Origin: an uncultured Lachnoclostridium sp.
Lineage (GTDB): Bacteria > Bacillota > Clostridia > Lachnospirales > Lachnospiraceae
Length of the DNA: 64,000 nucleotides
NCBI GenBank assembly: GCA_944381625.1
Contig: CALWLW010000014.1
Coordinates: 28,365-92,364, forward strand
Reading direction: 5' to 3'
Both the position numbers and the translations under genes were made by a program. Every line of letters begins with the position of its first letter. Position 1 is the stretch's first letter. This document shows positions 1-8,016 of this stretch, piece after piece. Under the pieces are notes generated by a model that was not told the DNA's origin, did not search any database, and saw nothing but the letters and a program-made list of their open reading frames with translations.

Positions 1-1
1 T

Positions 2-1675
2 CTGGCATGCGCGGCGCTGACCACTGTGTGCGAGATGGTGCTGCCGCTGATCATCCGGTACATTACCAATACGGGGATGGAAAATCTGGCGGCGCTGACG
101 GCAGGCCTGATCCTGCGGCTGTCCCTTTTGTATTTTGTGCTGAGGATCATCGACAGCTGCGCCAATTATTATATGGCTTATACAGGTCATGTGATGGGGA
201 CACATATCGAGACCGATATGCGGCGCGCCGCTTACCGGCATCTGCAGAAGCTGTCCAATACCTACTATAATAATACCAAGATCGGCCAGATCATGGGGCG
301 GATCACCAACGACCTGTTTGACGTGACGGAATTTGCCCATCATTGCCCGGAGGAATTCTTCATCGCCGGGATCAAGATCCTGGTCTCGTTCCTGATCCTG
401 GCACAGACCAGCCTGGCGCTGACCGTTATCATTTTCTGCTGTATCCCTGTCATGCTGGTGGTGTGTACAGGGCTGAACAGCCGTATGAAAGCGGCGTTCC
501 GCAGGCAGCGCCAGCAGATCGGGGAACTGAACGCCCGGATTGAGGACAGCCTGCTGGGGCATAAAGTGGTGAAGGCTTTTACCAACGAAGAGCGGGAAGA
601 AGAAAAATTCGAGGCGGATAACCAGGAATTCTTCCGCCTGAAAAAGCTGGGCTACCGTTATATGGGAGCGTTCCAGACCACCACCCGAAGCTTCGACGGG
701 ATCATGTACCTGACAGTGATCCTGGCGGGAGGGCTTTTCCTGGTCTATGGGAGGATCGCTCCCGGAGATCTGGTGGCGTACACCATGTATGTGTCCACGT
801 TGATCGCCACCATTCGCAGGATCATCGAATTCGCGGAGCAGTTCCAGAGGGGCATGACCGGAATCGAGCGGTTCCTGCAGATCATGGACGCGGATATTGA
901 AATTTTTGACGAGCCCGGCGCGGTCCCGCTGGAAAATGTAAAAGGAGAGATCCGGTTCGAGCATGTGACGTTTGAATACGCGGATGACCACAACGAAGTG
1001 TTCCGGGATCTGAACCTGGAGATCCGTCCCGGAGAGCGGGCGGCCATCGTAGGGCCGTCGGGCGGAGGCAAGACCACGCTGTGCAATCTGATTCCCCGTT
1101 TCTATGATGTGACGGAAGGGAAGATTCTGCTGGACGGAAAGGATATCAAGGGTTATACGCTGAAAAGCCTTCGGGCCAACATCGGCATCGTACAGCAGGA
1201 GGTGTATCTGTTTTCCGGCACTGTGTACGATAACATTCTTTATGGACGGCTGGACGCTTCCCGGGAAGAAGTGATTGCGGCGGCGAAGGAGGCCGGGGCC
1301 CATGAATTCATCATGAACCTGAAGGACGGTTACGATACTTATATCGGGGAGCGGGGCGTGAAACTCTCCGGAGGGCAGAAACAGCGGATCAGCATTGCCC
1401 GGGTATTCCTGAAGAATCCGCCGGTCCTGATCCTGGACGAAGCCACCTCCGCGCTGGACAACGAGAGCGAATTCGCCGTGGCCCAGTCCCTGCAGCGGCT
1501 GTCGGAGGGACGTACCACGCTGACCATCGCCCACCGCCTGTCCAGCATCCGCAATTCGGACCGTATCCTGGTGCTGACGGAGCAGGGCATCAAAGAGGAG
1601 GGAACCCATGAAGAGCTGCTGGAAAGAGGCGGCATCTATTACCGCCTTTACCATATGGCGGAGCAGGTGAAATAG
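2..1675 (+). CDS. ABC exporter, fused permease-ATPase (5' partial)
   Basis: This is a half-size ABC exporter of the MsbA/LmrA type: a membrane domain followed by a cytoplasmic ATPase that would drive export of a lipid, drug or peptide as a dimer. The reading frame is open to the left edge without a convincing start, so roughly the first 25 residues lie outside the window. The first half is hydrophobic with several membrane segments. The ATPase half has Walker A (GPSGGGKTT, about base 1052), the signature LSGGQKQR (about 1366), Walker B with DEATSALD (about 1430) and the H-loop AHRLSS (about 1528). It is followed directly by a strong terminator, so it is not cotranscribed with the biosynthetic cluster downstream. 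The substrate cannot be deduced. Confidence 0.93.
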   Translation: MACAALTTVCEMVLPLIIRYITNTGMENLAALTAGLILRLSLLYFVLRIIDSCANYYMAYTGHVMGTHIETDMRRAAYRHLQKLSNTYYNNTKIGQIMGRITNDLFDVTEFAHHCPEEFFIAGIKILVSFLILAQTSLALTVIIFCCIPVMLVVCTGLNSRMKAAFRRQRQQIGELNARIEDSLLGHKVVKAFTNEEREEEKFEADNQEFFRLKKLGYRYMGAFQTTTRSFDGIMYLTVILAGGLFLVYGRIAPGDLVAYTMYVSTLIATIRRIIEFAEQFQRGMTGIERFLQIMDADIEIFDEPGAVPLENVKGEIRFEHVTFEYADDHNEVFRDLNLEIRPGERAAIVGPSGGGKTTLCNLIPRFYDVTEGKILLDGKDIKGYTLKSLRANIGIVQQEVYLFSGTVYDNILYGRLDASREEVIAAAKEAGAHEFIMNLKDGYDTYIGERGVKLSGGQKQRISIARVFLKNPPVLILDEATSALDNESEFAVAQSLQRLSEGRTTLTIAHRLSSIRNSDRILVLTEQGIKEEGTHEELLERGGIYYRLYHMAEQVK

Positions 1676-1734
1676 CAGGCTGGGCCGGCCTGCGGCAGAC
1701 GGAGTTGTGAAGCCATGACGGCGCTGTTCTTAAG

Positions 1735-1783
1735 AAAACCTCGTCTATTCTAAAGTGTGAATTTAGAATAGACGAGGTTTTTT
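1735..1783 (+). terminator. Perfect 20-bp stem intrinsic terminator
   Basis: The left arm 1735-1754 and right arm 1762-1781 are exact reverse complements around a 7-base loop, and the right arm runs into TTTTTT. Because the left arm starts with AAAA, the hairpin can also terminate from the opposite strand. It closes the ABC exporter gene and insulates the cluster that follows. Confidence 0.93.
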
Positions 1784-1867
1784 GCGGCGCAAATCCGGCA
1801 GGTCCTTCGAAAAATCCAATTGTTAAAGTTCACATTATTGCCGAGCGTGTCCTAAACTTTTAAACTA

Positions 1868-1882
1868 TTATACCGAGTATAA
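1868..1882. promoter_or_regulatory. Palindrome TTATAC-CGA-GTATAA upstream of the prenyl cluster
   Basis: A perfect 6-bp inverted repeat with a 3-base centre lies 60 bp before the first gene of the 20-gene cluster, in an AT-rich stretch where the promoter is expected. It overlaps possible -10 sequences (TTATAC, TATAAG), so a bound repressor would block initiation. No good -35 hexamer was found at the usual spacing. The assignment as an operator is inference. Confidence 0.35.
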
Positions 1883-1941
1883 GAAAATAAACTTTTTAAT
1901 AATCATTTGAGGCCATGAGCGACGGCGGCGGACAGGAAAGT

Positions 1942-2475
1942 ATGGGAGAGTATATGCAGTTATTGATGGTAGATACAAAAGATCAGGTCATCGGGTATTC
2001 CACGAAGGCGGACTGCCATAAGGAGCCGGTTCTTCACAGGGCATTTTCTGTGTTCCTTTATGCGGGAGACCGGATGCTGATCCAGCAAAGAGCGATGGAA
2101 AAATACCATTCGGGAGGCCTGTGGACCAACGCGTGCTGTTCCCATCCGCGGAAAGGGCAGACCACGGAAGAAGCGGTAAAGGTACGCCTGAAAGAAGAGC
2201 TGGGCATTACGTGCCTGTGCAGGGAAGTATTCACGTTTTTATATTACCATCAGTTTCGCAAAGATTTGTATGAATATGAGATGGATCATGTGTTCATCGG
2301 GGAATATCATGGAGAAATCATGGAAAATCCGGAGGAAGTGATGGACACCAAATGGATTTCTTTTGAAGAACTGAGGGAGGACGTGTTGAGGCATCCTGAA
2401 AATTATACGGTGTGGTTTATTACTGCGCTGCCAAAAGTATTGGAAGAGATAGAAAACCGGCGCTCAGGCGGTTGA
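1942..2475 (+). CDS. idi: Isopentenyl-diphosphate delta-isomerase, type I
   Basis: This Nudix-fold enzyme interconverts isopentenyl and dimethylallyl diphosphate, the C5 units of isoprenoids. The sequence shows the family cysteine motif WTNACCSHP near residue 66, the Nudix-like helix with KVRLKEELG, and the C-terminal metal/substrate region (YEYEMDHVF). At about 177 residues it has normal length. The start at 1942 gives an N-terminus the same length as the E. coli enzyme. A start at 1954, with GGGAG five bases upstream, is nearly as good, and 1915 is also open. It is the first gene of the same-strand cluster, which also holds a UbiA prenyltransferase and a prenyl reductase, so it may supply dimethylallyl diphosphate for that pathway. 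Confidence 0.93.
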   Translation: MGEYMQLLMVDTKDQVIGYSTKADCHKEPVLHRAFSVFLYAGDRMLIQQRAMEKYHSGGLWTNACCSHPRKGQTTEEAVKVRLKEELGITCLCREVFTFLYYHQFRKDLYEYEMDHVFIGEYHGEIMENPEEVMDTKWISFEELREDVLRHPENYTVWFITALPKVLEEIENRRSGG

Positions 2476-2492
2476 TGCGGGAGGATAAAGAA

Positions 2493-3353
2493 ATGAAATT
2501 TTCGGTGGTGATTCCGACCTATAATGAGGACGACTGCCTCGGGACCTGTCTCAAGGCCATTAAGAAGGGTTCGGAGCAGCCCCTTGAAATCATTGTGGCG
2601 GACGGATATTCCACAGACCGAACAGTGGAAGTTGCAAAAGAAAACGGCGCGCGGGTGGTGATGAACCGCCACAGACATGCGGCAGGCGGCAGAAATGCGG
2701 GGATTAAGGCGGCGAAGGGAGACGTTATAGTATTTATCGACGCGGACTGTATCCCGGACAGGGATTGGCTGAAGGAGATACATAAAGCCTTTGAAGAGGA
2801 CGGCCTGGATGGTCTGGGGACCTATATCGAGCCCGCGAAGCCGCGCAATATATACGAAGAATTCTGGGGAAGGCTGTCTTTGCAGATTATGATGTCCTAT
2901 GGCAGCGAGCCCTATTATGTCACGGAGAAAACCTTAAATACCGCGTTTATCACGGCGAGCTGCGCGTACCGCAGAAAGCTCCTGGTGAAAATCAAAGGGT
3001 TCAGTAATTATTTCGGCAATAACGCGGAAGATATTGACCTGTGCTGGAGGGCTCTGGAAGCGGGGGCGAAATTAAAATATGTACCCACGGCCAAAATCAT
3101 TGCCCATTCCCCCACGGATATGAAGGGGATACGGCAGAAGAGCTTCCGAAACGGCGTGTCCAGTTCAAAATTGCAGAAAAAATATTCCAACAATTTTATC
3201 AGTATTGACAAAAATCTGTATAAGGCATTGGTACAAAACGTGATCGGATGTTTTCGGAAGGATCGCTTCGCCCCTCTCTTCGTCACTGAACTTTGCTGGC
3301 ATCTTCTGGGGAAATATTATGGAAGCATAAAATGCAGAGTGATTAACATATGA
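2493..3353 (+). CDS. Family 2 glycosyltransferase
   Basis: This is a GT-A fold inverting glycosyltransferase of about 286 residues. It begins with the typical VVIPTYNED strand, has the DxD-type metal/nucleotide site DADC near residue 91, and a second conserved acidic cluster (NAEDIDLCWR) near residue 185. The start is set by GGAGG eight bases upstream of ATG 2493; a longer open frame back to 2412 only overlaps idi. There are no clear membrane segments, so it probably acts on the cytoplasmic face on a lipid-linked acceptor. Its stop overlaps the next start as ATGA, indicating translational coupling. The sugar donor is unknown. Confidence 0.88.
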   Translation: MKFSVVIPTYNEDDCLGTCLKAIKKGSEQPLEIIVADGYSTDRTVEVAKENGARVVMNRHRHAAGGRNAGIKAAKGDVIVFIDADCIPDRDWLKEIHKAFEEDGLDGLGTYIEPAKPRNIYEEFWGRLSLQIMMSYGSEPYYVTEKTLNTAFITASCAYRRKLLVKIKGFSNYFGNNAEDIDLCWRALEAGAKLKYVPTAKIIAHSPTDMKGIRQKSFRNGVSSSKLQKKYSNNFISIDKNLYKALVQNVIGCFRKDRFAPLFVTELCWHLLGKYYGSIKCRVINI

Positions 3354-4552
3354 CAAAAGACAGGATTCTGATTATTTCAGGGGGTATTCTTCCCGTCCCG
3401 GCGGTAAACGGCGGCGCGGTGGAGACCCTGATCGACAGCCTGATAAGGGAAAACAGCATCCACAAGGAGTTTTGTATAGACGTCGTGAGCTGCGACGGCG
3501 GGACAGATACGGAAAACACGGACGCCGCATATATCAAGATACGTTATCCATGGTATGTAAGGTGGATGGACCGGATGGCATATCTGTATATGGAAAAGAA
3601 AAAAAGCTGGCGCAGTATGTTCGCGAGAAATCACTATAAATCCATATATTACAGGAAGCGGCTTAAAAAAGCCGTGGATTATGAACGGTACGGCGCGGTG
3701 ATTGTGGAAAATAACATGACGCTTCTGGAGGCGGTCTGCGAAGAAATGGGGGAGTCGTTCTCGGATAAGTGTTATTACCATATGCACAGTGTTCTGATCG
3801 ACAACCCTGCCATGGTTCCTTATCTGGCGAAATGCAGAAAGATACTGACAGTCAGCGATTATGTGACCCGGGAACTGAAAAAGAAGGTGCCGGAGTTTGA
3901 ACATACCGTCATTGAGAAAGTAACGAATGGAATCCGCCTGCCTGCGGAAGAGGGAGAGGATACTGCGGGCAGCCTGCGGAAGTTCTATGGGATCCATAAA
4001 GACGCTTGTGTCTTTTTATATATGGGAAGGTTGAGCGTGGAAAAAGGCGCAAGAGAGCTTCTGGACGCCTACGAACAGGGGAATTTTAAGAACGCGGTGC
4101 TGGTTTACGCAGGCTCCGCCATCTCAGGAAGCGCGGAGATGACCTCCTATGTGAAGGAAATGATGCAGAGAGCGGAACAATCAGATGGACGGGTGATATT
4201 TACCGGATATATTCCCCATGAGGACGTGGGGGGATATTATAGGATGGCGGACGCGCTGGTGGTTCCTTCCGTGGTGGGGGATGCGGCCCCGCTCACAATC
4301 CTGGAGGGCATGGCCTCTGGCATCCCGATTATAGCCGCCAGGGTTGGGGGAATTCCGGAATATACGGAGCACTATTCCGCCATATCTTATGTGGAGCCGG
4401 GAAAAGGGTTTACGGAGAGATTAAGTATTCGGATGGCGGATTTTGCGCAAAGCTGCACGCATACAAGGGTAACGCCTGTTTATTACGACACGTGCCAGTT
4501 TTTTAAATCCTTTTGTAACGCGGTCAGGGATGGAGAGGACAGTTATGAATAA
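3350..4552 (+). CDS. Family 4 (GT-B) glycosyltransferase
   Basis: A 400-residue retaining glycosyltransferase of the GT4 type. The C-terminal half carries the characteristic fold elements: [13 protein letters not shown] (start of the nucleotide-sugar domain), then [19 protein letters not shown] with the conserved E of the E-x7-E motif, and GGIPEY. The N-terminal domain begins with a Gly-rich loop ([15 protein letters not shown]) typical of the acceptor side. The start overlaps the preceding stop by four bases. The gene overlaps the following epimerase-family gene by eight bases. Its partner genes suggest it adds a sugar, possibly the pentose made by the next enzyme, to a lipid or glycan; that link is inference. 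Confidence 0.9.
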   Translation: MTKDRILIISGGILPVPAVNGGAVETLIDSLIRENSIHKEFCIDVVSCDGGTDTENTDAAYIKIRYPWYVRWMDRMAYLYMEKKKSWRSMFARNHYKSIYYRKRLKKAVDYERYGAVIVENNMTLLEAVCEEMGESFSDKCYYHMHSVLIDNPAMVPYLAKCRKILTVSDYVTRELKKKVPEFEHTVIEKVTNGIRLPAEEGEDTAGSLRKFYGIHKDACVFLYMGRLSVEKGARELLDAYEQGNFKNAVLVYAGSAISGSAEMTSYVKEMMQRAEQSDGRVIFTGYIPHEDVGGYYRMADALVVPSVVGDAAPLTILEGMASGIPIIAARVGGIPEYTEHYSAISYVEPGKGFTERLSIRMADFAQSCTHTRVTPVYYDTCQFFKSFCNAVRDGEDSYE

Positions 4553-5495
4553 AACAATATTGGTCACGGGGGGAGCGGGATTTATCGGCTCCCATCTCTG
4601 TGAGAAACTGCTGGAAATGGGCGAGCATGTCATATGTATGGACAACCTGTTCACGGGGCGTATGGAAAATATCCTGGAACTGCAAAAGAACCCGAACTTT
4701 GCGTTCATAAATCATGACGTCACCGAAGAAATCCATTTGGATAAAAGGGTGGATCAGATCTATAACCTTGCGTGTCCCGCCAGCCCGATTCATTATCAGT
4801 ATGACGCCATTAAAACCATAAAGACGAATTTTCTGGGCGCGCTCCACGCGTTGGGCGTAGCCAAAAAAGATCATGCGCGGATCCTGCAGGCAAGCACCAG
4901 CGAGGTCTATGGGAACCCCATGGTACATCCTCAATCAGAGGAGTACTGGGGAAATGTGAATCCCATTGGGGTACGCTCCTGTTACGACGAAGGCAAACGG
5001 GCGGCGGAGACTCTGTGCTTCGACTATCACAGGATGCTGGGCGTGGATATCCGGGTGATCCGTATATTTAATACCTATGGCCCTAGGATGTGCATAAACG
5101 ACGGCCGCGTGGTGTCCAATTTTATTGTGCAGGCCCTGCGGGGCGAGCCCATCACTATCTATGGGGACGGGAGCCAGACCAGGAGCTTTTGCTTTGTCAC
5201 AGACCTGGTAAACGGCATGATACAGGTGATGAATCACGAAGAAGAAGGATTTACCGGCCCGGTGAATATTGGGACGCAGCAGGAAATCTCCATGATAGAA
5301 CTGGCCGGTAAAGTGATTAAGCTATCCGGTTCCAAGTCTGAGATCGTATACCGGGAACTCCCCCAGGACGACCCGGTGAGGAGGAAACCGTGCCTGGATT
5401 ATCTGAAAAGTATCGTTCCCTGGGACGAGTTGATACCGGTGGATCGGGGACTGGAGACAACTATCGAATATTTCAGAAAAGTTCTCGGTTCCTGA
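4545..5495 (+). CDS. UDP-glucuronate decarboxylase-like (UXS) SDR enzyme
   Basis: This is an extended short-chain dehydrogenase/reductase. It has the NAD-binding GGAGFIG loop at residues 8-14, and the catalytic Tyr-x3-Lys (Y147, K151) inside the UXS-type segment [14 protein letters not shown]. The segment [10 protein letters not shown] is also characteristic of UDP-glucuronate decarboxylases, which make UDP-xylose through a 4-keto intermediate. About 316 residues from ATG 4545, chosen because GAGAGG lies just upstream; ATG 4530 is in frame but poorly placed. A UDP-xylose donor would suit the neighbouring glycosyltransferases. A dTDP-glucose 4,6-dehydratase or 4-epimerase role is less likely because of the UXS signature. 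Confidence 0.85.
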   Translation: MNKTILVTGGAGFIGSHLCEKLLEMGEHVICMDNLFTGRMENILELQKNPNFAFINHDVTEEIHLDKRVDQIYNLACPASPIHYQYDAIKTIKTNFLGALHALGVAKKDHARILQASTSEVYGNPMVHPQSEEYWGNVNPIGVRSCYDEGKRAAETLCFDYHRMLGVDIRVIRIFNTYGPRMCINDGRVVSNFIVQALRGEPITIYGDGSQTRSFCFVTDLVNGMIQVMNHEEEGFTGPVNIGTQQEISMIELAGKVIKLSGSKSEIVYRELPQDDPVRRKPCLDYLKSIVPWDELIPVDRGLETTIEYFRKVLGS

Positions 5496-5551
5496 TAGGC
5501 GGGAACCAGGACGCGGGTAAAGAGTAAACATTGCAAAGGAGAACATGCAGT

Positions 5552-5986
5552 ATGAAGGTGGAAGACATTGAGTTCGAGGTAATACAGGATCTGTTGGTCA
5601 GCACCGTTTTGACGATCACGGCAGCCATGGCTGGCGGCGGTATCGGCAGGCTGTCCGCGCTTTTTCTGGACATCCTGTTCGCGTGGGCGGTCAATCTGGT
5701 GATCGGCTTCGTGATCCCGGAGAAGAAGATCGGAGGAAAGCTCATACAGATCTTGAAGCTGGAGCAGTCAAAGCTGTCCTTTTTCGTCATGATGCTGGTA
5801 ATTGTGGTGATCAATGTGCTTGGGATCAGCGCCTGCGCCGTGGTGAAGAATGTGGGATTTTCCCCGCTGTTCTGGCCGGTATGGACGGGGCTTCTGCCGG
5901 TGCTCATGGTGGTGGGATATCTGGCGGCCGTCATCTTTTTCCCCATAACGAACGCAATTGTTAGAAAAATCAATCAAAACAAGTAA
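5552..5986 (+). CDS. Small integral membrane protein of unknown function
   Basis: About 144 residues, mostly hydrophobic, with roughly four predicted membrane segments (around residues 12-32, 36-55, 77-100 and 110-134). It ends in a basic tail (NAIVRKINQNK), consistent with a cytoplasmic C-terminus. A Gly-rich patch (AGGGIGR) lies between the first two segments. ATG 5552 has AAGGAG ten bases upstream. I do not recognise the family with confidence; the overall look is that of DUF2798-like proteins. Its position inside the cluster suggests membrane assembly or transport of the pathway product, but nothing in the sequence proves that. Confidence 0.7.
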   Translation: MKVEDIEFEVIQDLLVSTVLTITAAMAGGGIGRLSALFLDILFAWAVNLVIGFVIPEKKIGGKLIQILKLEQSKLSFFVMMLVIVVINVLGISACAVVKNVGFSPLFWPVWTGLLPVLMVVGYLAAVIFFPITNAIVRKINQNK

Positions 5987-6001
5987 GGGAGGACGAGGCA
6001 T

Positions 6002-7195
6002 ATGTATGAAAAGGAAATGGACGCGCTGCGGAAACTGTATGAAGCGGGAAAGTATGAAATGGCAATGTACAAGGATAAAATAGCGGATGTTCATTGTTTT
6101 GATTCTTATGAGGAATTTCAGAAGATCCCCTTTGCTTATAAGGATGAGATCCGACAGACGGAGGCCTTTGAGCGGACGACCTGTAAGAAGGACGAAGTTT
6201 ATGGGATCTTCTCCAGCAGCGGCACAACCGGTAAAAAGACATATTATGTATACAGCAAGAAAGATAAAGAGGTACACGAGGAGTTTGTAAATACCTTCTA
6301 CTCGGAGCTGGGAATCATGCCCGAGGATCTGGGAGGGGTCTTCGCTCCCATAGACACGGGCGTCATGGCGCATACGATGATGTGGCAGTTTACCACAAGA
6401 GGCGCGGGATATGTGAACTGCCCGGTGCCGTCGCCGGAAAATATGGTGGATCTGATCACTTCGGTTCCGGTCACGGTGGTGGCGACCAGGCCGGATGTGG
6501 TGTCCACCATTGCCTATAACGAGGAATGGATCAAAGCCGCCCAGGGTTCCAAGGTGAAAAAACTCATATTGGGAGGCGGTTTTATGTCCCGCGGACGCCG
6601 GAAGCTGCTGGAAACGGCGTGGGACGCCGAGGTTTATAATATGTTCGGCATGAGCGAGATGTTCGGGCCCATGGCGGGAGAGTGCCGGAGGAAAAACGGC
6701 CAGCACTATCTGAACCAATATCTGTTCATCGAACTGATCGACCCGGTGAGCAAGAAACCGGTGAAAGAAGGAGAGGCGGGCGTGGCCGTATACTCGACCC
6801 TTTGGGATAAGGGCTTCCCGCTTCTTCGGTACTGGACAGACGATCTGATGAGCATTTCATATGAAAAATGCGCGTGCGGTTCTGAGCTGCCCAGGATCTT
6901 CTATCATGGACGGCTGGGAGACTGCATTACCGTGGGAGATAGGAGGATCTTCCCTGTGATGCTGGAGGAGATCCTGATGTCTTACGGGTTTATTCATGAT
7001 TATCAGGCGGAGCAGTATGGACAGAAGGTAGTTGTGTCCATTGAGAAACCAGAGGATGCCGAGATCCCCGAAGCCATGGCAGCCAAGATCAGAGAGCTGT
7101 TTGGCTGTGAGGTGGAGATCAGAACCTTATTGCCCGGCGGCCTGCATTACGGCGGGCATGGCAAACGGTTTTTTGAAAGAAAAGAGCAGGCGTAG
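6002..7195 (+). CDS. PaaK-like adenylate-forming enzyme (acyl-CoA ligase family)
   Basis: A 397-residue member of the ANL superfamily, closest in style to phenylacetate-CoA ligase / coenzyme F390 synthetase proteins. It has the P-loop FSSSGTTGKK near residue 71, the MFGMSE motif near residue 218 and the ribose-binding YWTDD near residue 278, followed by a CACGSE segment. These enzymes activate a carboxylate as an acyl-adenylate and usually pass it to CoA or another acceptor. It is shorter than classic PaaK (about 430), but all core motifs are present. In this cluster it could activate an aromatic or other acid precursor of the prenylated head group; the substrate is not readable from sequence. 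Confidence 0.85.
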   Translation: MYEKEMDALRKLYEAGKYEMAMYKDKIADVHCFDSYEEFQKIPFAYKDEIRQTEAFERTTCKKDEVYGIFSSSGTTGKKTYYVYSKKDKEVHEEFVNTFYSELGIMPEDLGGVFAPIDTGVMAHTMMWQFTTRGAGYVNCPVPSPENMVDLITSVPVTVVATRPDVVSTIAYNEEWIKAAQGSKVKKLILGGGFMSRGRRKLLETAWDAEVYNMFGMSEMFGPMAGECRRKNGQHYLNQYLFIELIDPVSKKPVKEGEAGVAVYSTLWDKGFPLLRYWTDDLMSISYEKCACGSELPRIFYHGRLGDCITVGDRRIFPVMLEEILMSYGFIHDYQAEQYGQKVVVSIEKPEDAEIPEAMAAKIRELFGCEVEIRTLLPGGLHYGGHGKRFFERKEQA

Positions 7196-7235
7196 GGCAA
7201 AGCACAGTATGTAAAAAGACAGGCGGGAGCGGACG

Positions 7236-8015
7236 ATGGAGGAAGTTTCTTTAAAATATCTGGAAGTTCAAATTACGGATTCGTGCAATCTGAACTGTAA
7301 AGGGTGCTCCCACTGCGCGGGCATCGTGAAGGGACAGCAGCATGTGCCGCTGGAGGTATTTGAGAAGGATCTGGTGCGTCTGAAGGAACTGATTCCTGAC
7401 ATAGAGAAAATCAGGATCCTGGGGGGCGAACCCTTCCTGAATCCCCGATTGACGGAATATGTCCGGTTTGCCCGAAGCGTCTACAAAGAATCGGACATTC
7501 GGATCACCACCAATGGGACGCTGATTCTATCAAAAGATAAAGAATTTTTTGAAGAACTGAAGGCTTGCCGTATCGGCCTGGACATATCGGTCTATCCGCC
7601 CACCCATAAGGCGCTGGACAGGATAGAGGAACTGTTGGATTCCCATGGAATCGCTTATAAATGCACGCAGAAGATCGAAAAATTTGCCAAGAGGATCAAC
7701 CTGGCCGGAGATTCAGATATGGAAGAGGCGTTTGATAGCTGCAACAGCAATATGTGCAATTTTCTGCGGAAAGGCGTGTTAAGCCCCTGCCCCGCTCCGG
7801 TGATCCTGGAGTGGCTGGCGGATTATTTTGGATTTGAAGCGGATACGGAGCCTGGGAAATTGAACCTGCACGATCTGTCTCTGAACGGCAGGGATGTGGT
7901 CCGCTTTTTAAATTCTCCCAATCCGGTATGCCGTTATTGTACGGAAATGGAATTTTTTGACTGGCAGCAGAATGCTTCTCCAAAGCTGGAGGATTGGGTA
8001 GTAAGGAAAGGGTAA
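7236..8015 (+). CDS. Radical SAM enzyme, short form
   Basis: The CX3CX2C cluster motif is at C17, C21 and C24 (SCNLNCKGCSHCAG), followed by the GGE motif in ILGGEPFLNP near residue 68 and ITTNG near residue 90. The protein has 259 residues, with extra cysteines in its C-terminal third (CNSNMCNF, SPCPAP, CRYC) that could bind an auxiliary iron-sulfur cluster. This N-terminal pattern (LGGEPFLNP) is the same as in the radical SAM gene at 16748. Such enzymes are common in polysaccharide and natural-product loci. The reaction is unknown. Confidence 0.88.
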   Translation: MEEVSLKYLEVQITDSCNLNCKGCSHCAGIVKGQQHVPLEVFEKDLVRLKELIPDIEKIRILGGEPFLNPRLTEYVRFARSVYKESDIRITTNGTLILSKDKEFFEELKACRIGLDISVYPPTHKALDRIEELLDSHGIAYKCTQKIEKFAKRINLAGDSDMEEAFDSCNSNMCNFLRKGVLSPCPAPVILEWLADYFGFEADTEPGKLNLHDLSLNGRDVVRFLNSPNPVCRYCTEMEFFDWQQNASPKLEDWVVRKG

Positions 8016-8016
8016 C

